A stretch of 64,000 nt of DNA from Pseudooceanicola onchidii (lineage in GTDB: Bacteria; Pseudomonadota; Alphaproteobacteria; Rhodobacterales; Rhodobacteraceae): the NCBI RefSeq assembly GCF_004959925.1, contig NZ_SPUW01000001.1:1488001-1552000 (forward strand), written 5' to 3'. Within the stretch, counting starts at the first letter, position 1. The number at the start of each line of letters is the position of its first letter. The position numbers and the translations under genes were made by a program. The notes under the pieces are model-generated. The model was not told where the DNA came from, made no database searches, and was given only the letters and a program-made list of their open reading frames with translations. Below are positions 27,555 through 35,535 of this stretch, piece by piece.

Positions 27555-28808
27555 ATGACATACCATCCCAAGTCAGACTTCATGGCGACCATCATGCAGC
27601 GTGGCTTCATCGCCGACTGCACTGATTATCAGGCGCTGGACGAAGCCCTGAACAAGGGGATGGTGACCGCCTATATCGGCTATGACGCGACAGCGAAATC
27701 GCTGCACGTCGGCCACCTGATGAACATCATGATGCTGCGCTGGCTGCAAAAGACCGGGCACCAGCCGATCACGCTGATGGGCGGCGGCACGACCAAGGTG
27801 GGCGATCCGTCCTTCCGCGCCGACGAACGCCCCCTGCTGACCGCCGACCAGATCGACGACAACATCGGCGGCATGCAGAAGGTCTTCGCGCAGTACCTCG
27901 ATTACGACACCGCGACGAACCCGGCCTTGATGCTGAACAACGCCGAATGGCTCGACAGCCTCAACTACCTGGAATTCCTGCGCGACATCGGGCGGCATTT
28001 CTCGGTCAACCGGATGCTGTCGTTTGAATCGGTGAAATCCCGGCTCGATCGCGAACAGTCGCTGTCGTTCCTCGAATTCAACTACATGATCCTGCAGGCC
28101 TATGACTTCCTCGAACTCAACCGCCGCTACGGCTGCCTGTTGCAGATGGGCGGGTCCGACCAGTGGGGCAACATCGTCAACGGGATCGACCTGACGCGCC
28201 GCGTGCTCGACAATGAAATCTACGGGCTGACCACGCCGCTGCTGACGACCTCGGACGGCAAGAAGATGGGCAAATCCGCCAACGGCGCCGTCTGGCTGAA
28301 CGGTGAGATGCTCTCTCCTTATGAATTCTGGCAATTCTGGCGCAATTCGACCGACGCCGACGTGGGCCGGTTCCTCAAGATCTTCTCGGAACTGCCCTTG
28401 GACGAATGCGACCGGCTTGGCGCACTTGGCGGGTCGGAAATCAACGAGGCCAAGGTGATCCTCGCCAACGAGGCGACGACCCTGCTGCACGGAGCCGAGG
28501 CCGCGGCGGCCGCCGAACAGACCGCCCGCGAAGTCTTTGAAAAAGGTGGCGTCGGGGATGACCTGCCCACGCTTGAACTGTCTGCGGAAGAGGTCGGCGA
28601 CGGCATCTCGGTCGCGCAGCTGATCGTGCGTACCGGCCTTGCCAAGACCGGCAAGGAAGCCAAACGCCTGATCGCCGACAACGGCGCCCGCATCGACGAC
28701 GCGCCGCTGACCGACGCGGGCCTGATGCTGGACGCGGCGGCGCTGGCCTCTCCGGTCAAGCTGTCGGCCGGCAAGAAACGCCACGCGCTGGTCAAGCTCG
28801 CCGGATGA
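27555..28808 (+). CDS. tyrS: Tyrosyl-tRNA synthetase
   Basis: TyrRS charges tRNA-Tyr. The 417-aa protein has the class I signatures: HVGH (residues 51-54, the HIGH equivalent) within [17 protein letters not shown], and [10 protein letters not shown] near residue 240, the KMSKS loop. [15 protein letters not shown], with tyrosine-binding residues, lies between them. An S4 RNA-binding domain covers the last 65 residues ([19 protein letters not shown]). The start at 27555 is supported by similarity from MTYHPKSDF on; the frame is open into the anmK leader. Its stop overlaps the next gene by four bases. Confidence 0.97.
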   Translation: MTYHPKSDFMATIMQRGFIADCTDYQALDEALNKGMVTAYIGYDATAKSLHVGHLMNIMMLRWLQKTGHQPITLMGGGTTKVGDPSFRADERPLLTADQIDDNIGGMQKVFAQYLDYDTATNPALMLNNAEWLDSLNYLEFLRDIGRHFSVNRMLSFESVKSRLDREQSLSFLEFNYMILQAYDFLELNRRYGCLLQMGGSDQWGNIVNGIDLTRRVLDNEIYGLTTPLLTTSDGKKMGKSANGAVWLNGEMLSPYEFWQFWRNSTDADVGRFLKIFSELPLDECDRLGALGGSEINEAKVILANEATTLLHGAEAAAAAEQTAREVFEKGGVGDDLPTLELSAEEVGDGISVAQLIVRTGLAKTGKEAKRLIADNGARIDDAPLTDAGLMLDAAALASPVKLSAGKKRHALVKLAG

Positions 28809-29146
28809 TCCTGCACTGCCGCGTGCCACCGGGCCTCGTCCGGTGGCCGCACCTCGCACTGGTCCTTGCGCTCTCGGCCCACGGCGCCCAGGCCGATGAC
28901 TGGTCCGACCGCAAGTGCGCGCTGTATCAAGACGCCGTCACCGATGCCCTGCACGCCTTGGGCGCCGACGGCATCCGCCCGGAATTCACCGACCAGAACG
29001 AAGCCTTCCTCGCGGGCGGCTGTACCGGCCCCGAAAAGGTCTGCGCCGTGACGCCCGAAGAACGCGCGCTTGCCGACATGCTGACCGTCATGACCATGAA
29101 CGAAGGCATGGCCAGCACCTTCGTGCCCTTCGCCTGCCCCGACTGA
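28805..29146 (+). CDS. Small secreted cysteine-containing protein, unknown
   Basis: A 113-aa protein that starts inside the tyrS stop codon (ATGA). It has a signal peptide ending near [12 protein letters not shown] and about 83 mature residues. The mature part has four Cys ([23 protein letters not shown]) that could form two disulfides in the periplasm. The middle is predicted helical and acidic. I do not recognise a family beyond noting that it resembles small exported proteins of Rhodobacterales. Coupling to tyrS suggests it is expressed at a basal level. The tmRNA gene lies downstream on the same strand with its own promoter. Confidence 0.7.
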   Translation: MILHCRVPPGLVRWPHLALVLALSAHGAQADDWSDRKCALYQDAVTDALHALGADGIRPEFTDQNEAFLAGGCTGPEKVCAVTPEERALADMLTVMTMNEGMASTFVPFACPD

Positions 29147-29179
29147 CCCGCTTCTTCTGGTCCGAAATACCTCGGGGGA

Positions 29180-29208
29180 GGTCCGCAGGACCGGGGGCAG
29201 CGCCCCCG
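29180..29208. repeat. REP-like double palindrome before ssrA
   Basis: Two adjacent GC-rich hairpins, GGTCC-GCA-GGACC (29180-29192) and CGGGGGC-AGC-GCCCCCG (29192-29208), follow the phrase AAATACCTCGGGGG. I recall this arrangement as a frequent intergenic REP-type element of Roseobacter-group genomes, but I see only one copy here. It could also end transcription from tyrS and the small secreted-protein gene, although no T-run follows. Confidence 0.55.
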
Positions 29209-29215
29209 AAACCCG

Positions 29216-29244
29216 TTGAAATCCCCGCACCCGCGCCCTATATC
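29216..29244 (+). promoter_or_regulatory. Sigma70-type promoter of ssrA
   Basis: TTGAAA (29216-29221) and TATATC (29239-29244) are separated by exactly 17 bases. The predicted start is G at 29251, which is also the first base of a GTCGG-GCAA-CCGAC hairpin, so the RNA would begin with a protected 5' end. Confidence 0.65.
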
Positions 29245-29250
29245 AAGTCC

Positions 29251-29630
29251 GTCGGGCAACCGACTATGGACATAAACGCGCTCGTAATAAGCGGATCGGA
29301 CCCGGGGGCGGTACCCGGCGGCTCCACCAACCACCATCCGGCGCCATCCTTCGTTTGGGGATGTCTTCGGGGTCGAGGGGCCGAAATAGGATCGACGAAC
29401 GTCTAAAGGGGTTTGCTTTGTCCCGGTGAGATACCACCGTTATCGGTTCAAACAGTACAATTGCAAACGACAATCGTGCTCCGGTTGCTCTGGCTGCGTA
29501 AGCAGTTCGAGGAATCGAAATCTAAGTCCTTGCGCCTAGCAGCGTAAGGCGGGGTTCGCAGGTACCTGGCAACAGAAACCTGCACTTTCCAAAATATTTC
29601 AGGCACCTGGCAACAGAAGCCTGCACTTTC
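29251..29630 (+). ncRNA. ssrA: tmRNA, circularly permuted two-piece form
   Basis: tmRNA rescues stalled ribosomes and adds a degradation tag. The gene has the permuted alphaproteobacterial order. The acceptor piece (about 29251-29329) comes first and ends CGGCTCC-A-CCA (CCA at 29327-29329). After a spacer of about 47 bases the coding piece begins GGGGCCGAAATAGGATCGAC at 29377. GGGGCCG (29377-29383) pairs with CGGCTCC (29319-29325), giving a seven-base acceptor stem with one G-U pair. The tag frame at 29463-29501 reads ANDNRAPVALAA followed by TAA, a known Rhodobacter-type tag. A promoter lies at 29216-29244. The 3' end is uncertain because its terminal hairpin is duplicated. Confidence 0.96.
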
Positions 29631-29652
29631 CCCAACAATTCAGGCACTTGGC
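29559..29652 (+). repeat. 41-bp tandem repeat at the 3' end of ssrA (2.3 copies)
   Basis: Unit 1 (29559-29599) and unit 2 (29600-29640) are the same length and identical at 34 or more of 41 positions; a third partial unit, CAGGCACTTGGC, starts at 29641. Each full unit folds as CAGGY-AC-CTG-GCAA-CAG-AA-RCCTG, a stem with a small internal loop and a GNRA tetraloop, followed by CACTTTCC. The closing pair is T-A in unit 1 and C-G in unit 2, a compensatory change. Confidence 0.9.
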
Positions 29653-29671
29653 GCGGCAAGCCGTATTCCCA

Positions 29672-30355
29672 TCACACATCGCCTGTCAAGGGAAACGCCT
29701 TGCGAAACGCGGCCTCTCCAGTCTGCGTGAAGGCGACGACCCGGCTGCCCGTCTCGCGCCGCGCCCACCCCCGGTCCAGCACCATCGTCAACAGGCCAGT
29801 GCCAAGCGGCCCCGACAGATGCATCCGCCGTTCGGACCAGTCCAGACATTCCCGACACAGCGGTTTGCGGCTTCCCGTCAGCGCCACCCCCAGCCCGGCA
29901 AAGGCGGCGTGGCCCGCATCGGACAGGTCCAGCCCGTCCTGCGCCACCACGATCAGCCCACGTTGCCGCAGGCTGTCATAGGCACGCACCGCCATCTCTC
30001 CGGCCAGGTGGTTGTAACAGCTGCGCGCCTTGCGCATGGCGGCGTCGCGCGGGCCTGTCCGAACACGCCTGCGCGCCCCCTGATCCGCCAGCGCCAGAAG
30101 CGCCGACAGGGCCTCGGCCACCTCGGCCGTGGCCAGCCGGAAATACCGGTGCCGCCCCTGTTTCTCGACACACAACAGCCCCGCCTCGACCATCCGTGCG
30201 AGGTGACCGCTGGCGGTCTGCAGCGTCACGCCCGCCTCACCGGCCAATTCACCCGCCGACAGCGCGCGCCCGTCCAGCAGCGCCAGAAGCATGTGCGCCC
30301 GCCCGGGATCGCCGATCAGCGCGGCCACTTCCGATATGTCCGGTCCGTTCCTCAT
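29672..30355 (-). CDS. ArsR-family winged-helix transcriptional regulator
   Basis: A 227-aa regulator with an N-terminal ArsR winged helix (residues about 5-95: IGDPGRAHMLLALLDGRALS, then LAGEAGVTLQTASGHLARM and VEKQGRHRYFRLA). The long C-terminal region (about 100-227) includes CRECLDWSERRMHLSG with two Cys that could bind metal or form a redox switch. It is divergent from a NIPSNAP gene, with a palindromic operator between them, so it probably represses that gene and itself. It converges with the ssrA tail. This longer ArsR type is common in proteobacteria and has no firmly known inducer. Confidence 0.88.
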   Translation of the reverse strand: MRNGPDISEVAALIGDPGRAHMLLALLDGRALSAGELAGEAGVTLQTASGHLARMVEAGLLCVEKQGRHRYFRLATAEVAEALSALLALADQGARRRVRTGPRDAAMRKARSCYNHLAGEMAVRAYDSLRQRGLIVVAQDGLDLSDAGHAAFAGLGVALTGSRKPLCRECLDWSERRMHLSGPLGTGLLTMVLDRGWARRETGSRVVAFTQTGEAAFRKAFPLTGDV

Positions 30356-30387
30356 TCCGCCAGCCTAGCACGGGCAGCGCCGGAACA

Positions 30388-30405
30388 CTTCGGTTTCTGC
30401 CGAAG
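30388..30405. promoter_or_regulatory. Palindromic operator between the ArsR-type and NIPSNAP genes
   Basis: CTTCGG (30388-30393) and CCGAAG (30400-30405) form a perfect inverted repeat with a six-base spacer. It sits in the middle of the 102-base divergent region, 33 bases from the ArsR-type start and 53 from the NIPSNAP start. Binding by the neighbouring ArsR protein is inferred. Confidence 0.55.
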
Positions 30406-30457
30406 CATTCATGCGTCCCGCACGGCTACATCGGGGGCACACCACAAAGGACCCCAC

Positions 30458-30766
30458 ATGCTGACCTGCATCATCCAATACCAGATCGACCCGACCAAAC
30501 GCGCGCAGTTTGAGACCTATGCCCGGACCTGGGGTCAATGCATCCCCCGCAACGGGGCCGAACTGATCGGATACTTCGCCCCGCGCGAGGGTTCATCCAC
30601 CCTCGCCTACGGCATCTACAACGTCGAAAACCTTGCCGCTTATGAGGCTTACAGGGCAAAGCTCGCCTCCGACCCCCTGGGCCGACAGAACTATGCCTAT
30701 GCCATGACAGAACGCTTCATCCGGTCCGAAGATCGAACATGGCTGGCACGTGTCGATCAGGGGTGA
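30458..30766 (+). CDS. NIPSNAP-family protein
   Basis: A 102-aa single-domain protein of the NIPSNAP/dimeric alpha-beta barrel type. It begins MLTCIIQYQIDPTKRAQFET and contains AELIGYFAPREGSSTLAYGI and LASDPLGRQNYAYAMTERFI, a conserved pattern in the family. Such proteins form dimeric barrels; their biochemical role is mostly unknown. The first ATG with similarity is 30458; the longer frame upstream is antisense to the ArsR gene. Placement opposite an ArsR regulator with a shared operator suggests inducible expression. Confidence 0.88.
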   Translation: MLTCIIQYQIDPTKRAQFETYARTWGQCIPRNGAELIGYFAPREGSSTLAYGIYNVENLAAYEAYRAKLASDPLGRQNYAYAMTERFIRSEDRTWLARVDQG

Positions 30767-30848
30767 CAGGCTGGCTCTGCGCGGAAAACTGTGACACGAC
30801 CGTCACATGGCGGCGTTAGGGTCGCAAGAACCCGGGCGGAGCCACCAC

Positions 30849-32093
30849 ATGACCCCAAGCTGGACCGAGATGACCCGCGCCTTCGGGCGCATCGGCCTGC
30901 TGTCGTTCGGCGGCCCCGCAGCACAGATCGCATTGATGCACGAAGAGCTTGTGGATCGCCGCAACTGGCTGAATGACAAGGACTTTCTGGGCGCCCTGTC
31001 CTTCTGCATGCTCCTTCCCGGGCCCGAGGCCATGCAGCTGGCAACCTATACCGGGTGGCGCCTGCGCGGCACCCCGGGCGGCCTGCTTGCCGGGCTTCTG
31101 TTCGTGCTGCCCGGCGCCATGGTCATCGCCGCCCTCGCCTTCGCCTATGCCACCTGGGGCGACGTGCCGCTGGTGCGGGACGCTTTCCTGGGGATCAAGG
31201 CGCTGGTCATCGCCATCGTCATCCAGGCGCTCTGGAAGGTGTCGAAAAAGGCGCTGACGGGACACGAGGGATGGATCATCGCCGCGCTCGCCTTCGTCGC
31301 GATCTTCGCGATTGGTCTGCCGTTCCCGCTGATCATCCTTGGCGCCGGCCTCTACGGGGGGCTGACCGCCCGGTCCGATCACGCCGCCCGTGCGACGCCG
31401 GCCAGTTGGGGCCGCTCGGCGCGCACGGCGACGCTCTGGGCGGCTCTCTGGGCGGCGCCGCTGCTGCCGCTCTGGCTTGCTGACCAGGACTTCCTGCTGA
31501 CCCTGTCGCTTTTCTTCGCCAAGCTCGCCGTCGTCACCTTTGGCGGCGCCTACGCCGTGCTGGCCTACATGACGCAGGCCGTGGTCGAAACCCACGGCTG
31601 GCTCGGCACCACCCAGATGATCGATGCGCTTGGCCTTGCCGAAACCACGCCCGGCCCGCTGATCCTGGTGACCCAGTTCACCGCGCATCTTGCCGGGATC
31701 GGTGCAGGGGGCTGGCCCATGGGAGCCCTCGCCGGGATTATGGCGCTGTGGATGACCTTTGTGCCCTGTTTTCTATGGATCTTCACCCTCGCCCCGCATG
31801 TCGAGGCGCTGTTGTCGAACCCACGCCTGAAATCTGCTCTGACCGCGATCACCGCCGCCGTGGTCGGCGTGATCCTCAACCTGAGCCTCTGGTTCGCGCT
31901 GCATGTTCTGTTTGCGCAGGTCGACACCACAGGCGCGCTGCCCATCCCCGATCCGGCCTCACTCGACCTGCGTGCGGCCTGTTTCACCGGTCTCGCCGCG
32001 CTTCTGATCTTCGCCATCCGCCTGCCCCTTTTGCCATCTCTCGCGGCGATGGCAGCCATTGCGACGGGAACCGGCATGATCCTGTCGATTTGA
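30849..32093 (+). CDS. chrA: Chromate transporter ChrA
   Basis: A 414-aa inner-membrane protein with about ten helices, arranged as two homologous CHR halves. Half 1 has RIGLLSFGGPAAQIALMHEE and PGPEAMQLATYTGWRLRGTP, the ChrA signature. Half 2 has AKLAVVTFGGAYAVLAYMTQ and LAETTPGPLILVTQFTAHLA. ChrA proteins export chromate driven by the proton gradient; not all homologues confer resistance. The start at 30849 is preceded by GGAG at 30837-30840. It is monocistronic and ends 68 bases before sspB. No chrB regulator is adjacent. Confidence 0.94.
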   Translation: MTPSWTEMTRAFGRIGLLSFGGPAAQIALMHEELVDRRNWLNDKDFLGALSFCMLLPGPEAMQLATYTGWRLRGTPGGLLAGLLFVLPGAMVIAALAFAYATWGDVPLVRDAFLGIKALVIAIVIQALWKVSKKALTGHEGWIIAALAFVAIFAIGLPFPLIILGAGLYGGLTARSDHAARATPASWGRSARTATLWAALWAAPLLPLWLADQDFLLTLSLFFAKLAVVTFGGAYAVLAYMTQAVVETHGWLGTTQMIDALGLAETTPGPLILVTQFTAHLAGIGAGGWPMGALAGIMALWMTFVPCFLWIFTLAPHVEALLSNPRLKSALTAITAAVVGVILNLSLWFALHVLFAQVDTTGALPIPDPASLDLRAACFTGLAALLIFAIRLPLLPSLAAMAAIATGTGMILSI

Positions 32094-32161
32094 GGCCATA
32101 CAGAGCTTTTGTTTTGCCACGAATCTCCTATGCTCGGGTCCGAAGGGTGTTGGAACACAAG

Positions 32162-32659
32162 ATGTCGCGTTCAATTGACTATGGAAACCTGATGCACCGC
32201 GCGATGCGGGGCCTGATTCAGGAAGTTTTGGAAGATGTTGCCAACTCGGGACTTCCCGGGAACCACCACTTCTTCATCACCTTCGACACCACGCACGAAG
32301 ATGCGGAACTGGCGGACTGGCTCAAGGATCGCTACCCGACCGAAATGACCGTGGTGCTGCAGCACTGGTTCGACGCGCTCGAGGTCGACGACGAAGGCTT
32401 CGCCATCACCCTGAACTTCGGTGATTCTCCGGAACGGCTGCGGATTCCCTTCGATGCGATCCTGACATTCGTGGATCCCTCTGTCGAATTCGGCCTGCGG
32501 TTCGAAACCCAGGACGACGGCAGCGACGACGAGGATGAGGACGAGCCCGATCCGGCGCATCCCCTGCGGGAAGAAAAATCCCCGGCGGACCAAGGCGATG
32601 GATCCGAAAGCACCGGCCAGAACGCCGATGTCGTCCAGTTGGACAAGTTCCGCAAGTAA
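32162..32659 (+). CDS. sspB: ClpXP specificity-enhancing adaptor SspB
   Basis: SspB binds ssrA-tagged proteins and delivers them to ClpXP for degradation. The 165-aa protein has the alphaproteobacterial SspB core (residues about 1-120: MHRAMRGLIQEVLEDVANSG, then HHFFITFDTTHEDAELADWL and MTVVLQHWFDALEVDDEGF). An acidic disordered linker follows, then a hydrophobic and basic C-terminus (VVQLDKFRK) that suits the ClpX-binding XB motif. The ATG at 32162 has only a weak ribosome-binding site. Its partner RNA, ssrA, lies about 2.5 kb upstream. Confidence 0.93.
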   Translation: MSRSIDYGNLMHRAMRGLIQEVLEDVANSGLPGNHHFFITFDTTHEDAELADWLKDRYPTEMTVVLQHWFDALEVDDEGFAITLNFGDSPERLRIPFDAILTFVDPSVEFGLRFETQDDGSDDEDEDEPDPAHPLREEKSPADQGDGSESTGQNADVVQLDKFRK

Positions 32660-32763
32660 CCGCAACCGTATGAAATTTTTGTAAAAACCGGAAACCCGGC
32701 TTGCGTGGTGCGGGGGATCCGGCGTTCAGTTCCGTCACAGGATGACAAGGGAACTGATCCGTC

Positions 32764-33321
32764 ATGGCCAGCGATTTTACCGTTTTTCTGGGCGAAATGA
32801 TGCGCAACCCGTTCGAGGTATCGGCCATCGCGCCCTCCTCGGCCGCCGTCGCGCGCAAGATGACCGAAGGGGTCGAACATGTCACCGGACCGATCGTCGA
32901 AATCGGCCCCGGCACGGGCAGTTTCACGAAGGAAATCCTGCGACGCGGCGTCTCGCCCGACCGGCTGATCCTGATGGAGCTCAACCCGCGCTTCTGCGAC
33001 GAACTGCGCCAGAAGTTTCCCGGGGTGCATGTGATCAACCGCCCCGCGCAGGACATCGAACAGATCGGCGTCGAAAACCTCGGCTGCGTGATCTCGGGCG
33101 TGCCGGTCCTGGCCCGTCCGCAGATCCAGAAAGAGGTCGTCGGCCGCGCCTTCAACGTGCTGGCCCCCGAGGGTATCTTTGTGCAGATCACCTATTCTCC
33201 GAACGCGCCGATCCCCGAAGACGTGCAGGCCCGGATGGGCATCACCGGCACCAAACGCGGCACCGTCTGGGCCAACCTGCCGCCCGCGCGCGTGTTCGAA
33301 TTCCGCAGGAAATTCCAGTAA
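32764..33321 (+). CDS. Class I SAM-dependent methyltransferase (PmtA-like)
   Basis: A 185-aa methyltransferase. Motif I is VEIGPGTGSFTKEILRRGV near residue 45, followed by LILMELNPRFCDEL (motif II) and NRPAQDIEQIG. The N-terminus FLGEMMRNPFEVSAIAPSS resembles phospholipid N-methyltransferases of the Rhodobacter/Sinorhizobium PmtA type, which methylate phosphatidylethanolamine towards phosphatidylcholine. An rRNA-adenine-methyltransferase-like fold is also possible from motif I alone. It stands between sspB and the convergent TetR gene. Membrane-lipid methylation is the best guess but unproven. Confidence 0.78.
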   Translation: MASDFTVFLGEMMRNPFEVSAIAPSSAAVARKMTEGVEHVTGPIVEIGPGTGSFTKEILRRGVSPDRLILMELNPRFCDELRQKFPGVHVINRPAQDIEQIGVENLGCVISGVPVLARPQIQKEVVGRAFNVLAPEGIFVQITYSPNAPIPEDVQARMGITGTKRGTVWANLPPARVFEFRRKFQ

Positions 33322-33351
33322 CGCCAGAACGTTACGACGCAGAACGAACGA

Positions 33352-33942
33352 TCACTTAAGGCGGTATTCCAGCAGATCCAGGAAGACCGCCGCATGTTCT
33401 CGCATCACCTCGACCTTGTCGATGCTGCGCGACGCGGTCCACAGGCCGTTGGCGAAGATCATCGTCGTGCGGGCCAGCGCCCGGCGATGTGCAACCGGCA
33501 GGCGCGACGCCTGTTCCCGCTCCAACGCCTTGGCGAAGGCGCTTTCCATGCGATCGTTGTGCTCTTGCACCTTCGCGGCGATCTCGGGGTCATGCGGCGC
33601 GGTTTCCGTCGCGGCGTTGACCACGAAGCACCCCGGCCCCGGCAGGCCGATCCCTTCCGCCATCTCGACCATCCGGCCGAAATAGCCGACAATCGCCGCC
33701 AGCCCATCCCCGGACCCTGTCACCGGGTTCAGGATCGGCGCCACGACATGTTCGTGATAGCGCGGAAAACAGGCGAGATAGAGAGCCTTCTTGCCACCGT
33801 AATCGGCATAGATCCCGTGACGGCTGACCCCGGTCTTCTTGACCAGCTTGTCCATCGACGTGGCTTCGTACCCACCCCACCAAAACTGCGCGAGAGCGCC
33901 ATCGGCAAGACTTTCGGGCGTATGTGAGGGTTTACGTGGCAT
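33352..33942 (-). CDS. TetR-family transcriptional regulator
   Basis: A 196-aa TetR-type repressor. The N-terminal helix-turn-helix spans residues about 8-55 (FWWGGYEATSMDKLVKKTGV, then SRHGIYADYGGKKALYLACF). The C-terminal ligand domain includes GCFVVNAATETAPHDPEIAA, a pattern common to the AcrR/YcdC-like group. A near-perfect palindrome lies just upstream of the start and probably serves autoregulation. It is divergent from fumC with 133 bases between them and has no obvious target gene except possibly itself, fumC or an unlinked gene. Confidence 0.9.
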   Translation of the reverse strand: MPRKPSHTPESLADGALAQFWWGGYEATSMDKLVKKTGVSRHGIYADYGGKKALYLACFPRYHEHVVAPILNPVTGSGDGLAAIVGYFGRMVEMAEGIGLPGPGCFVVNAATETAPHDPEIAAKVQEHNDRMESAFAKALEREQASRLPVAHRRALARTTMIFANGLWTASRSIDKVEVMREHAAVFLDLLEYRLK

Positions 33943-33954
33943 ACCTCATCTATG

Positions 33955-33972
33955 TCGGAACACGTGTTCTGA
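33955..33972. promoter_or_regulatory. Palindrome upstream of the TetR gene (candidate operator)
   Basis: The 18-bp segment TCGGAACACGTGTTCTGA has nine-base arms with a single mismatch and a perfect GAACACGTGTTC core. It begins 13 bases upstream of the TetR start. A weak -35/-10 pair on the minus strand would flank it, so binding could block transcription of the TetR gene. It also lies about 100 bases before fumC. Confidence 0.55.
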
Positions 33973-34075
33973 CACAAGATATATTTGCAGGGCCCACCAA
34001 CTTTTTTCCCCCGATTGCGCGCCCCCGGGCGACCGCGTATAGCGGGCGCAACGTCAAGTATCGGAGTACGCCACG

Positions 34076-35470
34076 ATGACCCAGACCCGCACCGAAAGCG
34101 ACAGTTTCGGCCCGCTTGAAGTTCCGTCAGACAAGTACTGGGGCGCGCAGACGCAGCGCTCGATCATGAACTTCCCCATTGGCTGGGAAAAGCAGCCCGT
34201 CGCCATCGTGCGCGCCCTTGGCGTCATCAAGAAGGCCTGTGCCATCGCCAACCGCGACAGCGGCGCTCTGGACGGCAAACTGGCCGAGGCGATCATCCAG
34301 GCGGCTGGTGAGGTCGTCGATGGCAAGTTCGACGACAACTTCCCCCTGGTGGTCTGGCAGACCGGGTCCGGCACCCAGTCGAACATGAACGCGAACGAGG
34401 TCATCGCGAACCGCGCGATCGAAATCCTCGGTGGCGTGATCGGGTCCAAGGATCCGGTGCACCCGAACGATCACTGCAACATGGGCCAGTCGTCGAACGA
34501 CACCTTCCCGACGGCCATGCACATCGCCGCGGCCACCACCGTACGGGACGTTCTGCTTCCCGGGCTGACCAAACTTGCGACAGGTCTGGAAGCCAAGTCT
34601 AAAGAATTCGACGATATTATCAAGATCGGCCGGACCCACACCCAGGACGCGACCCCGCTGACCCTGGGCCAGGAATTCTCGGGCTACGCCGCGCAGATCC
34701 GCAACGGCATCAAGCGCATCGAAATGGCGCTGCCGGGGATCTATGAACTCGCCCAGGGTGGTACCGCCGTCGGCACCGGGCTCAACACCAAACATGGCTG
34801 GGGCGAAACCGTCGCCGGGCACATGGCCGACATCACCGGCCTGCCCTTCGTCACCGCCCCCAACAAGTTCGAAGCGCTCGCTGCCCATGACGCCATGGTC
34901 TTCATGTCCGGCGCGCTCGCGACCGTGGCCGGCGCCATGTACAAGATCGCCAACGACATCCGTTTCCTCGGCTCCGGCCCCCGCTCGGGCCTGGGCGAAC
35001 TGATCCTGCCGGAAAACGAACCCGGCTCGTCGATCATGCCCGGCAAGGTCAACCCGACCCAGGCCGAGGCGATGACCCAGGTCGCCGCCCACGTCATGGG
35101 CAACGACGCTGCGATGAAGTTCGCGGGCTCTCAGGGGCACTTTGAACTCAACGTCTATAACCCGATGATGTCCTACAACCTGCTGCAATCCATGCAGCTT
35201 CTGGGGGACGTCGCGGACAGCTTCACCGAACGCATGCTCAATGGCATCGAGGCGAACAAGCCCCGCATCCAGAAGCTGATGGAGGAATCGCTGATGCTGG
35301 TGACGGCGCTGGCCCCGACTATCGGCTACGACAATGCCACCAAGGTCGCCAAGACCGCGCACAAGAACGGCACCACCTTGAAGGAAGAGGCGATCGCCCT
35401 TGGCTTCGTCGATGCCGAAACCTTCGACAAGGTCGTGCGTCCCGAAGACATGATCGGGCCCAAGGCCTGA
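34076..35470 (+). CDS. fumC: Class II fumarate hydratase
   Basis: FumC reversibly hydrates fumarate to L-malate in the TCA cycle and is iron-independent. The 464-aa protein has the superfamily signature [11 protein letters not shown] near residue 320 with the catalytic Ser. [18 protein letters not shown] lies near residue 98 and [20 protein letters not shown] near residue 185. A CGGAG box precedes the ATG at 34076. It is monocistronic and ends in a strong terminator. Nothing unusual is visible in its sequence. Confidence 0.98.
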   Translation: MTQTRTESDSFGPLEVPSDKYWGAQTQRSIMNFPIGWEKQPVAIVRALGVIKKACAIANRDSGALDGKLAEAIIQAAGEVVDGKFDDNFPLVVWQTGSGTQSNMNANEVIANRAIEILGGVIGSKDPVHPNDHCNMGQSSNDTFPTAMHIAAATTVRDVLLPGLTKLATGLEAKSKEFDDIIKIGRTHTQDATPLTLGQEFSGYAAQIRNGIKRIEMALPGIYELAQGGTAVGTGLNTKHGWGETVAGHMADITGLPFVTAPNKFEALAAHDAMVFMSGALATVAGAMYKIANDIRFLGSGPRSGLGELILPENEPGSSIMPGKVNPTQAEAMTQVAAHVMGNDAAMKFAGSQGHFELNVYNPMMSYNLLQSMQLLGDVADSFTERMLNGIEANKPRIQKLMEESLMLVTALAPTIGYDNATKVAKTAHKNGTTLKEEAIALGFVDAETFDKVVRPEDMIGPKA

Positions 35471-35490
35471 TCGAAGCCCATCAACAGGAA

Positions 35491-35517
35491 AAGGCGGCCC
35501 TTGGGAGCCGCCTTTTT
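35491..35517. terminator. Bidirectional intrinsic terminator after fumC
   Basis: AAGGCGGC (35491-35498) and GCCGCCTT (35507-35514) form an eight-base stem with an eight-base loop, followed by five T residues on the plus strand. The A residues before it give a T-run on the minus strand too, so it can also end transcription of the convergent VPLPA-CTERM gene. Confidence 0.85.
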
Positions 35518-35535
35518 AATTGGCTTAATCTCTGT

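Noticed and set aside
29559-29652. CRISPR array
   Set aside because: The two 41-bp units abut without spacers and are part of the tmRNA tail.
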